Shown here: one piece after another, positions 48,386 through 59,769 of the stretch
How the letters are laid out: each line of letters begins with the position of its first letter
How positions within the stretch are numbered: position 1 is the first letter of the stretch
NCBI GenBank assembly: GCA_029531795.1
Contig: JAPEIS010000012.1
Location: forward strand, 682,001-746,000
Reading direction: 5' to 3'
Origin: Sclerotinia nivalis
Lineage: Eukaryota > Ascomycota > Leotiomycetes > Helotiales > Sclerotiniaceae
Length of the DNA stretch: 64,000 nucleotides
The notes under the pieces: generated by a model
Seen by the model: only the letters and a program-made list of their open reading frames with translations
Databases searched by the model: none
What the model was told of the DNA's origin: nothing
Translations under genes and position numbers: made by a program

Positions 48386-50177
48386 CCAATTTTTGTTCTT
48401 ATTGCCTGTTATCAGGATACCTGTTTTTTCATTGAGTGGTTGGCTTTATGCTGGCGCTTGAAGAAGATTTTGGGTGTGTGTGTGTGCGTGTGTGTGTGTG
48501 TGTGGTTTTGATGGTGGTTTGGTGAGTGTTGCATTTTACGTACGTACCTTTTCTTTCTTTTTTCTTCACTCCCTTTTGAATGTTGTGACAATAACATCGC
48601 GCTATCGCAGGTCCGTTACTATATTCGGTGTGGGTGAATCGGTTATGCTGTTGTGGTGGATTGATGGATGTTAGCCAGATTACAATGATTACTGAGTTTT
48701 GCGAAATGAGATTGAATGTGCAGTACCCTTTCTCGGTGCGATAGATTACGACTGAGATGCTAGTGGAATCGGGATGGTCCAGGTGATTGTACTATAGAAT
48801 TGTTAGTATGAGGACTTGAGATAAGAATGAATGAGGAAGGAGCGTTAGATTTCGATTTCGATAATGTGAAAAACCCTTTCCTTTCTTCTTCACATGTACC
48901 TTATGACGCCTGTTTTGATGCTTCGAGTTGATGGACAGTGATATATCGCTTGGATTTATTTGTATTCTATCGTGTTAAATTAGCGTTTGTTGTTGAAACA
49001 TTTATCGCAAGATTGCGGATGATGCGATGGTGATGTGATGGTACTCGGGCTTTCTTGACGCTTCTCCCGAGTCTATCCTAGAGGTTTAATACAAAGATTA
49101 GATTTCTAAGACGATCTCTTGCGAGGTTAGGCGATGTAGTTGTTAATTTTTATATAGGTGGTTTAAAGATGTTGAAGATGTTGAAGATAATAATATATAT
49201 AATAATAGATAATAATATAAATGTTGTGTAATAAGAATATACGATATAAATGGTGTTGTAGATAGTGATGAGGATAGATGATAATGTAAGTCCTGATATG
49301 AAGTTTCGATAGAGATGATTATATATGATGATAAGATAACAATAGGAAGATGGAGGAATAGCATGGAGGATATATAGATATTAGTTGAAGATGTGATATA
49401 AATGGTGTAGATGATGATTGAGATTTGATTAGTGAGAATATATGATGTAAATAGTTTTGTAGATAGTGATGAGATCGTAATAGACGGCGATGAGATAAAT
49501 ACTATGAATTGCGATAGATAATAGTTATGTTGAAATGAGATGGCAGAATAAATATTAATAAGATGATATAAGATGCTGAAGTAAGTGGTTATAAGATAAC
49601 AATAAGATAAGGATGTAAATTTCCCTGTGATTGATGAATCGCTGTAGTGGATTGGCTTGTTAAGTCGTCCTGTTGGTCGGTCGTTAAGGGGGTCGGACTA
49701 TAAGCGAATTCCTAAATTGACATCATTTGCAGTCAGAATAACTTGTGTCAGTAATTGCGTTGAAAATAATTGGAATGGATTGGGAGGTACTTGTGATACT
49801 AACTATGTTCTGTTTATTATGTACTCGAAGATTGTTGTTTTATCGTTAAGTATTCGTGGCCGTATTGGAGCAATCATGTTGAATCGGCGTGATGACGTCC
49901 CTTTGGTGTGATAGCTTGGATGAAAGAATGTATGGAAAGATATGATACATCTGAATTAAACACAAATGTATAAAGTTTCATTAATGAGAGTAGCCGAAAA
50001 ACAAAAATGAAGGAATGCATGAATGAATAAGAAAGATGAAACCATAATGGAATTCCACATGTGCGAACACCCATATTTATACACATATTTTTCTAGTGCA
50101 ACCACCTCAAGCAATCCGAGTACTATTCCGACTTTGCTATAGAGTGAGGAGTTTACTCGAATGTTAATGTTATTGAA
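48386..50177. other. Noncoding region, AT-rich from 49140
   Basis: About 1.8 kb. It includes a (TG)n microsatellite at 48473-48504 and an AT-rich, GATGATA-like stretch at 49150-49600. No gene is supported. Confidence 0.5.
48473..48504 (+). repeat. (TG)n microsatellite
   Basis: About sixteen TG units, interrupted once by a C, in noncoding DNA. Confidence 0.9.
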
Positions 50178-50450
50178 CCAATCATAAATCCTCCACAAAA
50201 ATAATGATATCCGTCATTTACAATTTTCGGCCTAGATCTGGGAGGCAATTGAATCCGTCAGTGTATAGCGCTCTCGCTTCAGAAGCCGATGGTCATTCAC
50301 TTGAGCCATAACATCATTCACCCAATCATAAGTCCTTCAGAAGGATAAATGAAATCTGTCATTTGCATTTTCGGCCTAGATCAGAGTTAGAAATGAGTGG
50401 CTCACTATCTAGCGCTCTCGTGACTTCAAAGGCGAAAAGCTTAAGATTTA
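50178..50450 (+). repeat. Diverged tandem pair with tRNA-like segment
   Basis: Two units of about 130 bases share AATCATAA, TTTTCGGCCTAGATC and TAGCGCTCTCG: unit 1 is about 50184-50310 and unit 2 about 50325-50445. Near TAGCGCTCTCG the sequence resembles a tRNA box A (for example GGCTCACTATCTAGCGC in unit 2) but no tRNA fold is complete. This could be a decayed tRNA-derived repeat. Confidence 0.5.
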
Positions 50451-50731
50451 AGTAATGGAGGGGTATGAACTAACGAGTGGTGTGATTGAAAGAAGAAACG
50501 ATTAGGCTAGCAAGCGGGGTAAGTAAGGGTTAAGCTACCGCCAGCTCCCGCCGAATGATCCACTACCATTAGTTCCGTCGACCTGTCGACAGTTGAAGCT
50601 AATCTGAGTTAGAGCACCCACCCGCGTATCGAGAGCATGTCTCTGTTGTTAGTTCCGGTCCCGCATGTCACGCCTGGCTCCCGCTATTGCCGTGATCTAG
50701 TCTGGGAAATTGCTGGGGTTTTAAATCACGG
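50451..50731. other. Noncoding region
   Basis: No gene recognised. It has a GTCGACCTGTCGAC palindrome at about 50577-50590 and C/G-rich short runs. Confidence 0.4.
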
Positions 50732-50855
50732 TACTCGCGCTGCCAGAAAGTACAGAACCTTCCACTTAAATATGGACTACTACTCCCGTTGTAGTTTACC
50801 ATCTTGTGGCATGTGCTTAAAGTGGATGGTTCTATACTGTTTGGCCGCACGAGTA
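50732..50855. mobile_element. MITE, copy 1
   Basis: A 124-bp element flanked by TA. Its two ends are inverted repeats matching over about 30 of 36 bases, starting TACTCGYGCKGCCA and continuing to AGAACC.TCCACTT. No coding capacity. It shares ends and internal bases with the copy at 62441-62549. TA flanks suggest a Tc1/mariner-like mobiliser; that is inference. Confidence 0.78.
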
Positions 50856-53520
50856 GGTTGCTAAGAATGTTAGTTATTGTCAATATAAGGAGACGATGGC
50901 TATTCAGTATAATCATGGACGAAACCAGCCATCCTTTTAGCCCTGCACTAGCATTTTTAATATCTTTAGCCTTAAGGAAAGTAGGGTCGTTAGGATAGTC
51001 TAGTAATCAGATTGGTCTTGTTTATTATTGCTGATTCACTCATATTATTATAGTTTCTACGTTGGATAAATTTAAACTTCACATCATATGACAAAGGAAC
51101 TGATTCTGGAATTTCCAGCCGTTGGACTATCGTTCCTATGACAAGAAGGATGAAATATCATGAAGTGTATCCATGGATGCAAATAATTTTGAAGTGTCGG
51201 GCACCGGGCGCTGTACCCGCCGGGTCACTCAATTTATATCTCGAAACATTGCTGGCCTTGATTTCCACGGCTGAGGTGTTGCTACGGCAAGATTTTATAC
51301 AGCCGGATGAGTATGGGTGCCCAAAATTACCATTCTATAGCTTTGCTGGTTACCCAGCTCTTGTTGAAATATCGTTTGAAGTAACAAAACAATAGATCGT
51401 TGAATAATCATCGAATTTGGGAAGAGTTTATCCCCGTTTCTCTGACTTTTGAATTTTGGGTGCTGGTTTCTGGCATGGACCTTCAACCACAGAGAATGAT
51501 TTCCATGGAATAATTACGAAGGTATCTTAGTTCAAACGCAGAATACCTTTGCAAATCGCGCCATAGAACCTCTCTCCTAAAAATGGAAATAGCAATTCGT
51601 TTCCAACCATGCTATAACTCTTCCGATTACCCAGCTCGTGCTGGGTTGTCGTTTGAAATTCTTTGGAGTAACCGAACATTGGATTATTGGATCTCTTCAG
51701 ACCAACACCGTTTTTGCCAGAGATGTACCACGGTTCAAGAGCCTCTACGGCCATTTTGCAGCTGATAAAAAGTGTGTAAATTTCCAATCATGAATAAAAG
51801 AATCGAAGAGCGTACACCTTTAAAGTAACTATGAAAGAAGCTGAAGTTGAACGATTTTTTGAAGAAATATTGATATTGCTTTCTTCAGAAGGAAGATGTG
51901 ATTGCAATGAAAATAAAATGGAAGAAGGGAGGAAATGTGAGGCTTATATAGATATGGTAAATTGCTAGCGGGGAGCTAAAACAGTGTATGATGAGATTCT
52001 TAAAACAAATGATGAGAGTTTTCATCGACTGCTTAGCTGATCAGGATCTTCACGCCATCCACAAACTCGATTCCGATCTGAAATTTTAAAAACATTTAAC
52101 AGAGTGCTCTTGTGGCCCAAGCTAGCAGTAGCTGAATGAGGGGTAGACTAGCCAAATTTAACCTCGCATACTTTGGGGCCACACTATAATCGTTTTTAAA
52201 ACGGTATTTTCGGAACATTTAATATGCCACTAGACTCTAAATATTGCTTTGAACTAAGATGTATTAGATGACACTGAAGACCTACAAGAATGGTAAGATC
52301 AACAAGTCATGAGATAGTGTAAGTAATCGGAACGTGATTGTGGTATACATTGTGGTTAGACCTATCAAGCCGAAGATTGTCATGGGAAACTGTGTCAGTA
52401 TCGAATTCGTTGAAGACGCGAGTACACTATGCTATTGCGCCAATTTAATATTATTGGGGCTTTGGAATTGCACTGTTAGGCGAAATCGGAACTAGAGATA
52501 ATGTGAAGTTGACGTAGATGATATGATTTGGAATGGACTTTGTTGCTCTAGACCCAAATGGACACAATTGTTACGCCGGGGCGGTGTTTCATACATGATA
52601 GATAACGCTGTCATAAATGCACCTCCTCCGCTATTCGGAACCGCAGAATACACAAAGCATTGGATTTTAGAGGAGGATAAGATAACGGCTAACTAGCGCT
52701 AGCCAAGTTCAATAGTCTTAGATGTAAATCCATACTCTGGGATCTTTGATAACACCCATGTAAATCTACATCTAAGTACATCTCGCAGCCAAAGTAGACT
52801 CATCATTCCAAATGAGCCGAATAGTTCCATTAAGAGATTATTTTTGGGAGTGGATAATGTGACCAGGTATGACATTAAGGGCAGGAAGCATTCTACGCTA
52901 AAATCCGAAGTGAGCTACTGAGAGAAACTAGAGCTACGCTCCATGATTCTAGCGTCAATGACTAAATTTTATTGTAGATAACTACAATATACCTTTGACT
53001 AGCCCGAGAACATGATTACGCGAAGAGCATTTTCTACTTCGCATTTCCCCCGTGACTACTGAAGACCCTGTAACAAACATACTAAAGTACTGTAAGCCCT
53101 AAAACACCCTGCAGAGGTTGGGAGCTGTGACGCCAGGAGGAGAATGTGGGTAAAGAGTACAACATGAATGAAAGGAGAGTAGCAGAAGGAGCAGGTGAGT
53201 CTCGCCTACCTCAGTCGCCGCTTAGATGCTGTGCAATGACTTGTTGGTAGCTGGATTGTGGTCACAACAGAGCATATCAGACGAAAGTATATCGCAGCAG
53301 ACGATCTGGAAATGACACCCACATTCGTCTCTTAGTCTATCGTTTGTCTAAATAGGGATATCGCAGGTGGATTGTCTTGACAGCCACATCCTTGTAGACC
53401 GTACAGTCGACCATATGTTCCATCCTTTCAACATTAGTAGACCTACCACATAAAAATCGGAATAGACGGACAGATCAACTAGAGATACTGCAGACGTTAT
53501 TCTTGGTAGTGTGTCTATTC
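50856..53520. other. Noncoding region with decayed repeats
   Basis: About 2.7 kb without a gene. A diverged repeat pair lies at 51324-51420 and 51603-51700 (both with ACCCAGCT and TCGTTTGAA). The rest is unassigned. Confidence 0.5.
51324..51700 (+). repeat. Diverged direct repeat pair
   Basis: The segments at 51324-51420 and 51603-51700 share TTACCCAGCTC.TG, TCGTTTGAA and GAATTT-like ends, with many substitutions between. They yield similar peptides on the minus strand (QELGNQQSYRM and HELGNRKSYSM), which points to a common, possibly once coding, origin. Confidence 0.55.
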
Positions 53521-53550
53521 TCATCTCATCTCATCTCATCTCATCTCATC
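53521..53550 (+). repeat. (TCATC)6 pentanucleotide repeat
   Basis: Six perfect TCATC units in noncoding DNA. Confidence 0.9.
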
Positions 53551-56500
53551 CACCCCATGAACTCTATGTCGGTGGTGGTGGATTTGGGCACCTTCTGAAC
53601 TAAACCCCAAAATGATCAGATATAGAAAACCAAATATCAAGACAAGCCCATGCACCTCGGAACATCATTGCATGAAAATTGCTTTTACTCGTGATAATCA
53701 TATCTGCCGCAGTAAGAGCCAAAAGCCATTCTCATCCCACCGACACATCTTCTCGCGAAATGTCTCCACTCCGAGTTATCAATAGATCAAACTTGATGTG
53801 AGAGCTTTATTGTAGCTACACGACAAGCTCTAAATATAGCAAGCCGCATATAACGAAGAGAATCCTTCCGATACGGCACAGCACCAACTGCAGCTGTCAT
53901 CGCTACTAAGACGTGATATTTTCTTGGGAAGAAAACTAATGTCACCTGAATCATGTGAATCGTAAATAGGTACTGTTCATATGCATGTTTGTAGTATTTG
54001 ACATGGGCCAATCCTGTAGAAACTTTTCATATTGATGGGTGGATTTGAAACTAATCATTACTGGATTGTACCAATATATTCGATGGATTCAATATTGTAC
54101 TCGATACCCGCCCGGGGAAAGAACTTGAAGAGGAAAAGTAATAATCATAGGTACAGACACGCATGAAGATACACGATTGCAGAACAAAAAGCATAATATG
54201 TTTGTTTCAATACATACAACATTATGGACATGGATTCTCCACACTTGTGGCCACAGACCTCGAGAAATGGAGAATAATGTATTAAATTGATTATAGACCA
54301 AGAGCACGGCAGAGACATAATCTTCTTAGCGCCTTCGCTTTGCGGTCCTGACAGCGGCCGGTGTGTCTCCATGGTTGGGTGTTGGGATAGGACCTCGAGA
54401 AGAACCACTTCTTTAATCCGTGCGGGTACGTGCTGAGAATAGTACATTGGTTAGATCTGAAGATGACGTGCATTTATCAGTTCATGGGAAATATTGATGA
54501 TTTACACTCAAGCGTCACACATGGCGGTTAGGATGTCTTTTGGGAGGTCGGTGTTGGCTGTTGGTAGTGGTTGTGGTTGCAGCGGGAGAACGAAAGGGTC
54601 CAAGCACGTGCATAACATGTAACGCTTGGGGAACTCTAAGATGCTTGTGGTCTAATTATAATAACGATGATGGGTTAAATACAGATGCGAAATTGGAGTT
54701 GCTTGGTTATTATTGACTGTGCTTTATTAAAATAATTAAATTTTGCTCAATGTGGAAGGTCAGTTCTATCGTATTGGAATATTGAAGCCATCATCGAATT
54801 TTGAGCATGGATGACTAGCCGACTGAGAATCTGAGGTTGGTGGATTTGATTCAACTCGTCCACATTCAACGGTCACACCCGGACAGAATGTGCGAGTCGG
54901 TATTCCCGACTTTCAAGTACATGGGTCAATGCCTCCATTATGATTCGACCCTTAGCTTTTACTTCAATAGCTTTTATGGATGGTAAGAAGGCTCAGTAAA
55001 GATTGGTGGTGGCATTCACTTGTTTGGCCTTGTGTCACTGAAATGGTACTCTATGCTATGGATAATCATTCGATCGGTTACATTCGGGTGCTTCTTCATT
55101 TTTTTGTCATTCTGTTATCGTCGTGGGTTTGTCAAATCTCAACTTCGGGTGGACCCGAGTGCCTATGTTTGACGGAAAGGAATGAGGCTGGGATGCGGGA
55201 GTCCGGTTGGTGTTCATACATCATCGTCGCTATTTGAATGTGGTAGGAATAAAGGAATAGTAAGACTACACTACACGAAAGGGTCTGTGGGAGACAAGAT
55301 AGACAGGAATAACAGGAGATGACTATTAGCTGAGGATGAAGATCAAGATCAACATCGTCGTACATCTTATGATCATGACAATCGCATCCGCTTAAGAATC
55401 GCTATTCCTTCAGACTGTAAGACGACGGCGAATTATCTCCGCATTTGTACTCTATAATAGGGTACGGTACCAAGGTAACCTCGAGAATTGAAGGACTGCA
55501 GTAAGACGGCGGATTCAGCCTATGCCCTACTCCTTCCACATCTGACCACCATCTGACGTGCGTCTTCCTTTGATTCTCACTTCTTGCGAAATGGCTATAT
55601 GGTCGGCGTGCTTTTACTGGATGGTGGTATGATGGCTGCTTAGGTTGGGGGTATGTATTGTAACCATACCTACAGTGTACGGAGTACAGAAGTGTAAGAG
55701 AGATTGCCTATTTTCCTGCCTTGTCATCCATTTCCGTTACGTGGAGCCGAAGTTTAAAAGACCTCGAGGTTGTACAGCGTTTACTGTGGGGGTATGGGTA
55801 TGTATTGAAGGGATCGCAAATGGTGGTCAGAGTGCTATCACGGATACACAACGGCTTGCGACCAAAGATCACAGACCACATATTATTGTATGGAGTAATA
55901 AATGCTCAATCTATGACAATGACAATGAAAATTACCTAGAATGTCAAGCACATCAGATCTAAAATCCTTCCTACCTGAAATTAGCAGTTCGGGCGCTGGT
56001 ATAAATGGGGAAACGCTGTTGAGGATGTAGGATGTTGGTACATCAAACCAATAATGAAGGAGATTTTAGTTTCGAGATAATTTTCATTCATTTATTTGCA
56101 GCGTTCGGGAGTTCCACGATTTGGGGTGGACTTTGGCACTGGGCAGCGGTGAGTTTCAGGGGTTGGCGAAGGTTTAACGGTGCCCAGCTAGTAGTTTGTC
56201 ATTACAAGGAGATGGCTAATTGGATACAATAACCATGACCTTCAATCTTGTTTTCTCGTGCGGTTAATGGCGGTGTTGGCGGTAAGAGGGAAGGTAATTT
56301 GAAGAGGCAGCTATAGCCTGTAGATTCTGTGCAGTCATAGTATGAGGACTTGATTTTTTTGTTTTGGCTGGAATTACCCGTGTATGGTATTCTGTAGCAT
56401 CTATTAACAACTTGCCGTATGTTACGAACGTAAAATGAATGGGAGTAACTTGTCTAGCTGGGTAATGGATTCATTCATTGGGTGAGGTGAAACCTCAGGG

Positions 56501-58285
56501 CGTTTGGCTAAGGCGGATTTTCATAGGAAAGGCTGGATACTGAGGAAACCAAGATGGGCGATGAGTACGAGTACATAAGCGAGCTTCATTGGCTATGACA
56601 TTTTATGGTATGACTTGATATTTCGGAGATGTCCAGCCTCTATTTTGGCATCTCGCCCTCCTTCGCCAGTTACTACTGCCGGCTCTATCCATTATTGTGC
56701 ATACATAGGACGAAGTAAAGCAATGACTACCAGCAAGATATGCAGCTTGTGCAGTGAGGCTGTGGGGAAGATGTGAGCCTGTCACTGTGTCTGTCATGTC
56801 TATAAACTCTCAAATCAATGCCAATTAGATGAACCAATAAAATTGTGTGGATGAGACTTTGCCAACAAATATGTATTATTATGGATCATTTCTCAAATTT
56901 TTGAAGAGTAAATTATGGAAAATTGGAAGAACATCAAGGCCAATTGATATCTTGGCTTCAAAAATCTTTTTCTTGTCGTAAATAAAATTCTGTGTTTAAA
57001 ACAACTCTCACACCAAGTACACAACCCTTGGAATATCGACGCCCCAGCGTTTCTCTTTCACTTATGAGCAAATCATTTATACGATCTTAACCACAAACAT
57101 CAATCATTTCCGTCGCTGCAGCCTCACTATCGTCGTTTCCACTTTATGCCGCTCAGATCACTCATTGGGCAATGTTTTACTGGGCTGGGCTCGTATGCGT
57201 GGCAAGGGCGCAGTAATGCTGCATAAATTGACGATTTTTAACTGGAGAAGGTCAGGGATTGCGACCGATACTACTATTGAAAAATATGGAATAATTGAAG
57301 TCTTCACCAGCATGACCGGCAAAAGAACCCAGAAAGAAAGAATAGGAAGGAAAAGGAGCAGGGGAGAATCTAAAGTTTGTTCCATGACCAAAACTGAGAT
57401 ATGGTGGTTCCCCATTCGAATTCTGAAGCCCTTATCGAATAATCCAAGAAGGTATAACAAATAACCCTAGTTACGTGGCATAATGATTTGCTCAAGATAT
57501 TACCTGAAGAAGAAATTGACGAGGAATAGATAGTTGAAAGAACGGATCCTTCATTTGCCGAGGATGACATATAGATTGGTTGCTAATTGATCGCCTATTA
57601 CTTATTGTGTACAGGACGAAAACAAAATGGAGGCCAGAATCTATTGTCATCTATTTTGCACAAAAGCAAGAAGTGAATAATAAGCCTAGGCGGGAAAGTT
57701 AGCAACAATGATGTTGATCAGCAGCCACGAGGCGATTTGAGGCAAGAGAAAATGTCTCAGACCTTTTTTGGGGGGGGAAGGGGGGAAGGTAAATTTCATG
57801 CACAATCAAGGTTAGACCAGTTTGACAGCCCTGCGATTTGGCAACTACATACGGCTCTATTTACATATGATTTTAGTTCCCACCCCCTCTAGGCTTAAAG
57901 TATTACTACTCAACTAAACTTAGCTCATTTTCATTATTTTAATTATCGATTTTACACAAAAGTAAGCTACCATGGATATTATTCTGAATATATACATACA
58001 ATCGGTTCCTCCCCATTACGCTCATTAAGATCCTAAAGGTCCTCACAATTGATTTCCCTTTATATTTCAATATACTTGTCGTCGCTCACCTCCTTCATTA
58101 CCAAAGACGACATGCGGAATAACATATAACCTAATCATAACGCAAAAGAACCCATTTGGAACCGGACATCGCCCCCGGATCCCTTTTCCTTTACAACTGT
58201 TCATCAGCCCAATTTTTGGTCCATTGGAGTAGGAGCCATTTATATCCAGGTCGTTTCCTTTTTCTCTCTCTCTACACTTTTTGCC
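53551..58285. other. Gene desert with no recognised gene
   Basis: About 4.7 kb with only short, featureless open frames on both strands. It contains a G-run (57768-57783). No tRNA, rRNA or transposase was found. The last 300 bases are presumably the promoter of the Ran1-like kinase. Confidence 0.55.
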
Positions 58286-59769
58286 ATGTTGGATCATAAT
58301 AGGGAGTTACCACCATGTTTCCCGCCTACCAAACTTGCTTTCCAAAACAGTCCGCTTCAACAATATCCACCATCTCAGGTCAACCCTTATCCTGCACTAT
58401 TTTCATCTCACCATACATATCCAACCCCTCCTCCATCGCCACTAGCTTTTCCAATGCCTCAGGATCATAGGATAGGTACAATACTAGGAGAGACTCTATT
58501 ATTATCACGAGCTTTAGGCTCGGGAGCCTACGGGACTGTATATTATGCCCAGGATTTATCCACCGGAAAAGAGTATGCCGTGAAAGCTCTCAACAAAAGA
58601 AATGCCTATGGACAACCTTTGGACGCAAAAGCACGACTTTATCAGTCAAGAGAGATAGCCTTACACTGGAATGCTTCGGCGCATCCTAATATTGTATCGA
58701 TGTATAAGATTCTCGACGATCCGGACTGCACCTATGTTATCTTGGACTACTACCAGGAAGGAGATCTTTTCTCTAATATTACTGAGGGTGGTAGATATGT
58801 AGGTCACGATGCTCTAATCCGGAGCATCTTCCTCCAAATCTTGGATGCCACGGAACATTGCCACCGTCTTGGAATATACCATAGGGATCTCAAGCCAGAG
58901 AATATTCTAGTCTCCAATTCTGGTCGTACCGTTTGCCTAGCAGACTTTGGATTGGCCACACAGGAACCCACATCTCGTGATCACGGATGCGGATCTACAT
59001 TTTACATGTCTCCAGGTAGGCATTGCTCATTCCGATTCCCAATCCGCAGTCTCCCTTTACCTACTAACACGTTCCGTTGTCAGAGTGTCTAGAACAATCA
59101 TATGCACCATACAGATGTGCTCCGAACGACGTCTGGTCTCTCGGGGTGATCTTGGTCAACCTCACATTTGGAAGAAACCCTTGGAGACAAGCCTCATGGG
59201 ATGATGCCACATATAATGCCTTTCTCAAGAACCCAGATTTCCTGAAGACCATTTTAAATCCATCGGACGAACTTAATATCATTTTACAAATGATCTTTCA
59301 GCCAGACCCAGAGCTCCGTATTACTGTTCCAGAGCTGAGATTGATGATACAACGATTGCCAGGTTTTTACTCATCCCCCTCTTCCCCAAGAACATATCGT
59401 ACACAAATTACCAACAATTTATCAAACGACTCTGGCTACTCTGCATCGTCTCAATATGTCGCAAGTCCATTTCGATCATCGTCGTCGTCTCACGACTCGG
59501 CTATTTATATTGAAGATGATTGCTCCAGCACGCACAATGGAACCACCAATTCAACTCAATCGTTCCGTAATACTGGTCTTCCTGATTCAAACAGCCATGA
59601 TATGGAGGATCGCAATGGCCATTTCCAAGGCCATGCTTATTCCAATGGTATCCCCAGGGAAAGTGTACTCCTATCTTCTCAGCACTTTATTCCATACTCG
59701 ACACAGCCTTCTCTATCGCCACCAACTACTCCACCTCCAAACGTAGCACATTTTCCACGGAGACCTTGA
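58286..59769 (+). CDS. Ran1/Pat1-like Ser/Thr protein kinase
   Basis: Exon 1 is 58286-59015 and exon 2 is 59084-59769. The 68-nt intron has a GTAGGC donor, a CTACTAAC branch and a TGTCAG acceptor and restores MSPECL. The protein is 471 aa. Residues 1-65 are Pro/Ser-rich. The kinase domain runs from about 66 to 330: GSGAYGTVY (78-86), AVK (98-100), HRDLKPEN (199-206), DFG (220-222), [11 protein letters not shown] (activation loop and P+1). The stretch [18 protein letters not shown] is characteristic of the Ran1/Vhs1/Sks1 group, which couple nutrient state to growth or development. The tail, residues 340-471, is Ser/Asn/Pro-rich and probably disordered. Confidence 0.93.

Noticed and set aside
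48473..48504. Microsatellite as possible promoter element
   Set aside because: No gene start follows within 1 kb; ordinary (TG)n repeat.
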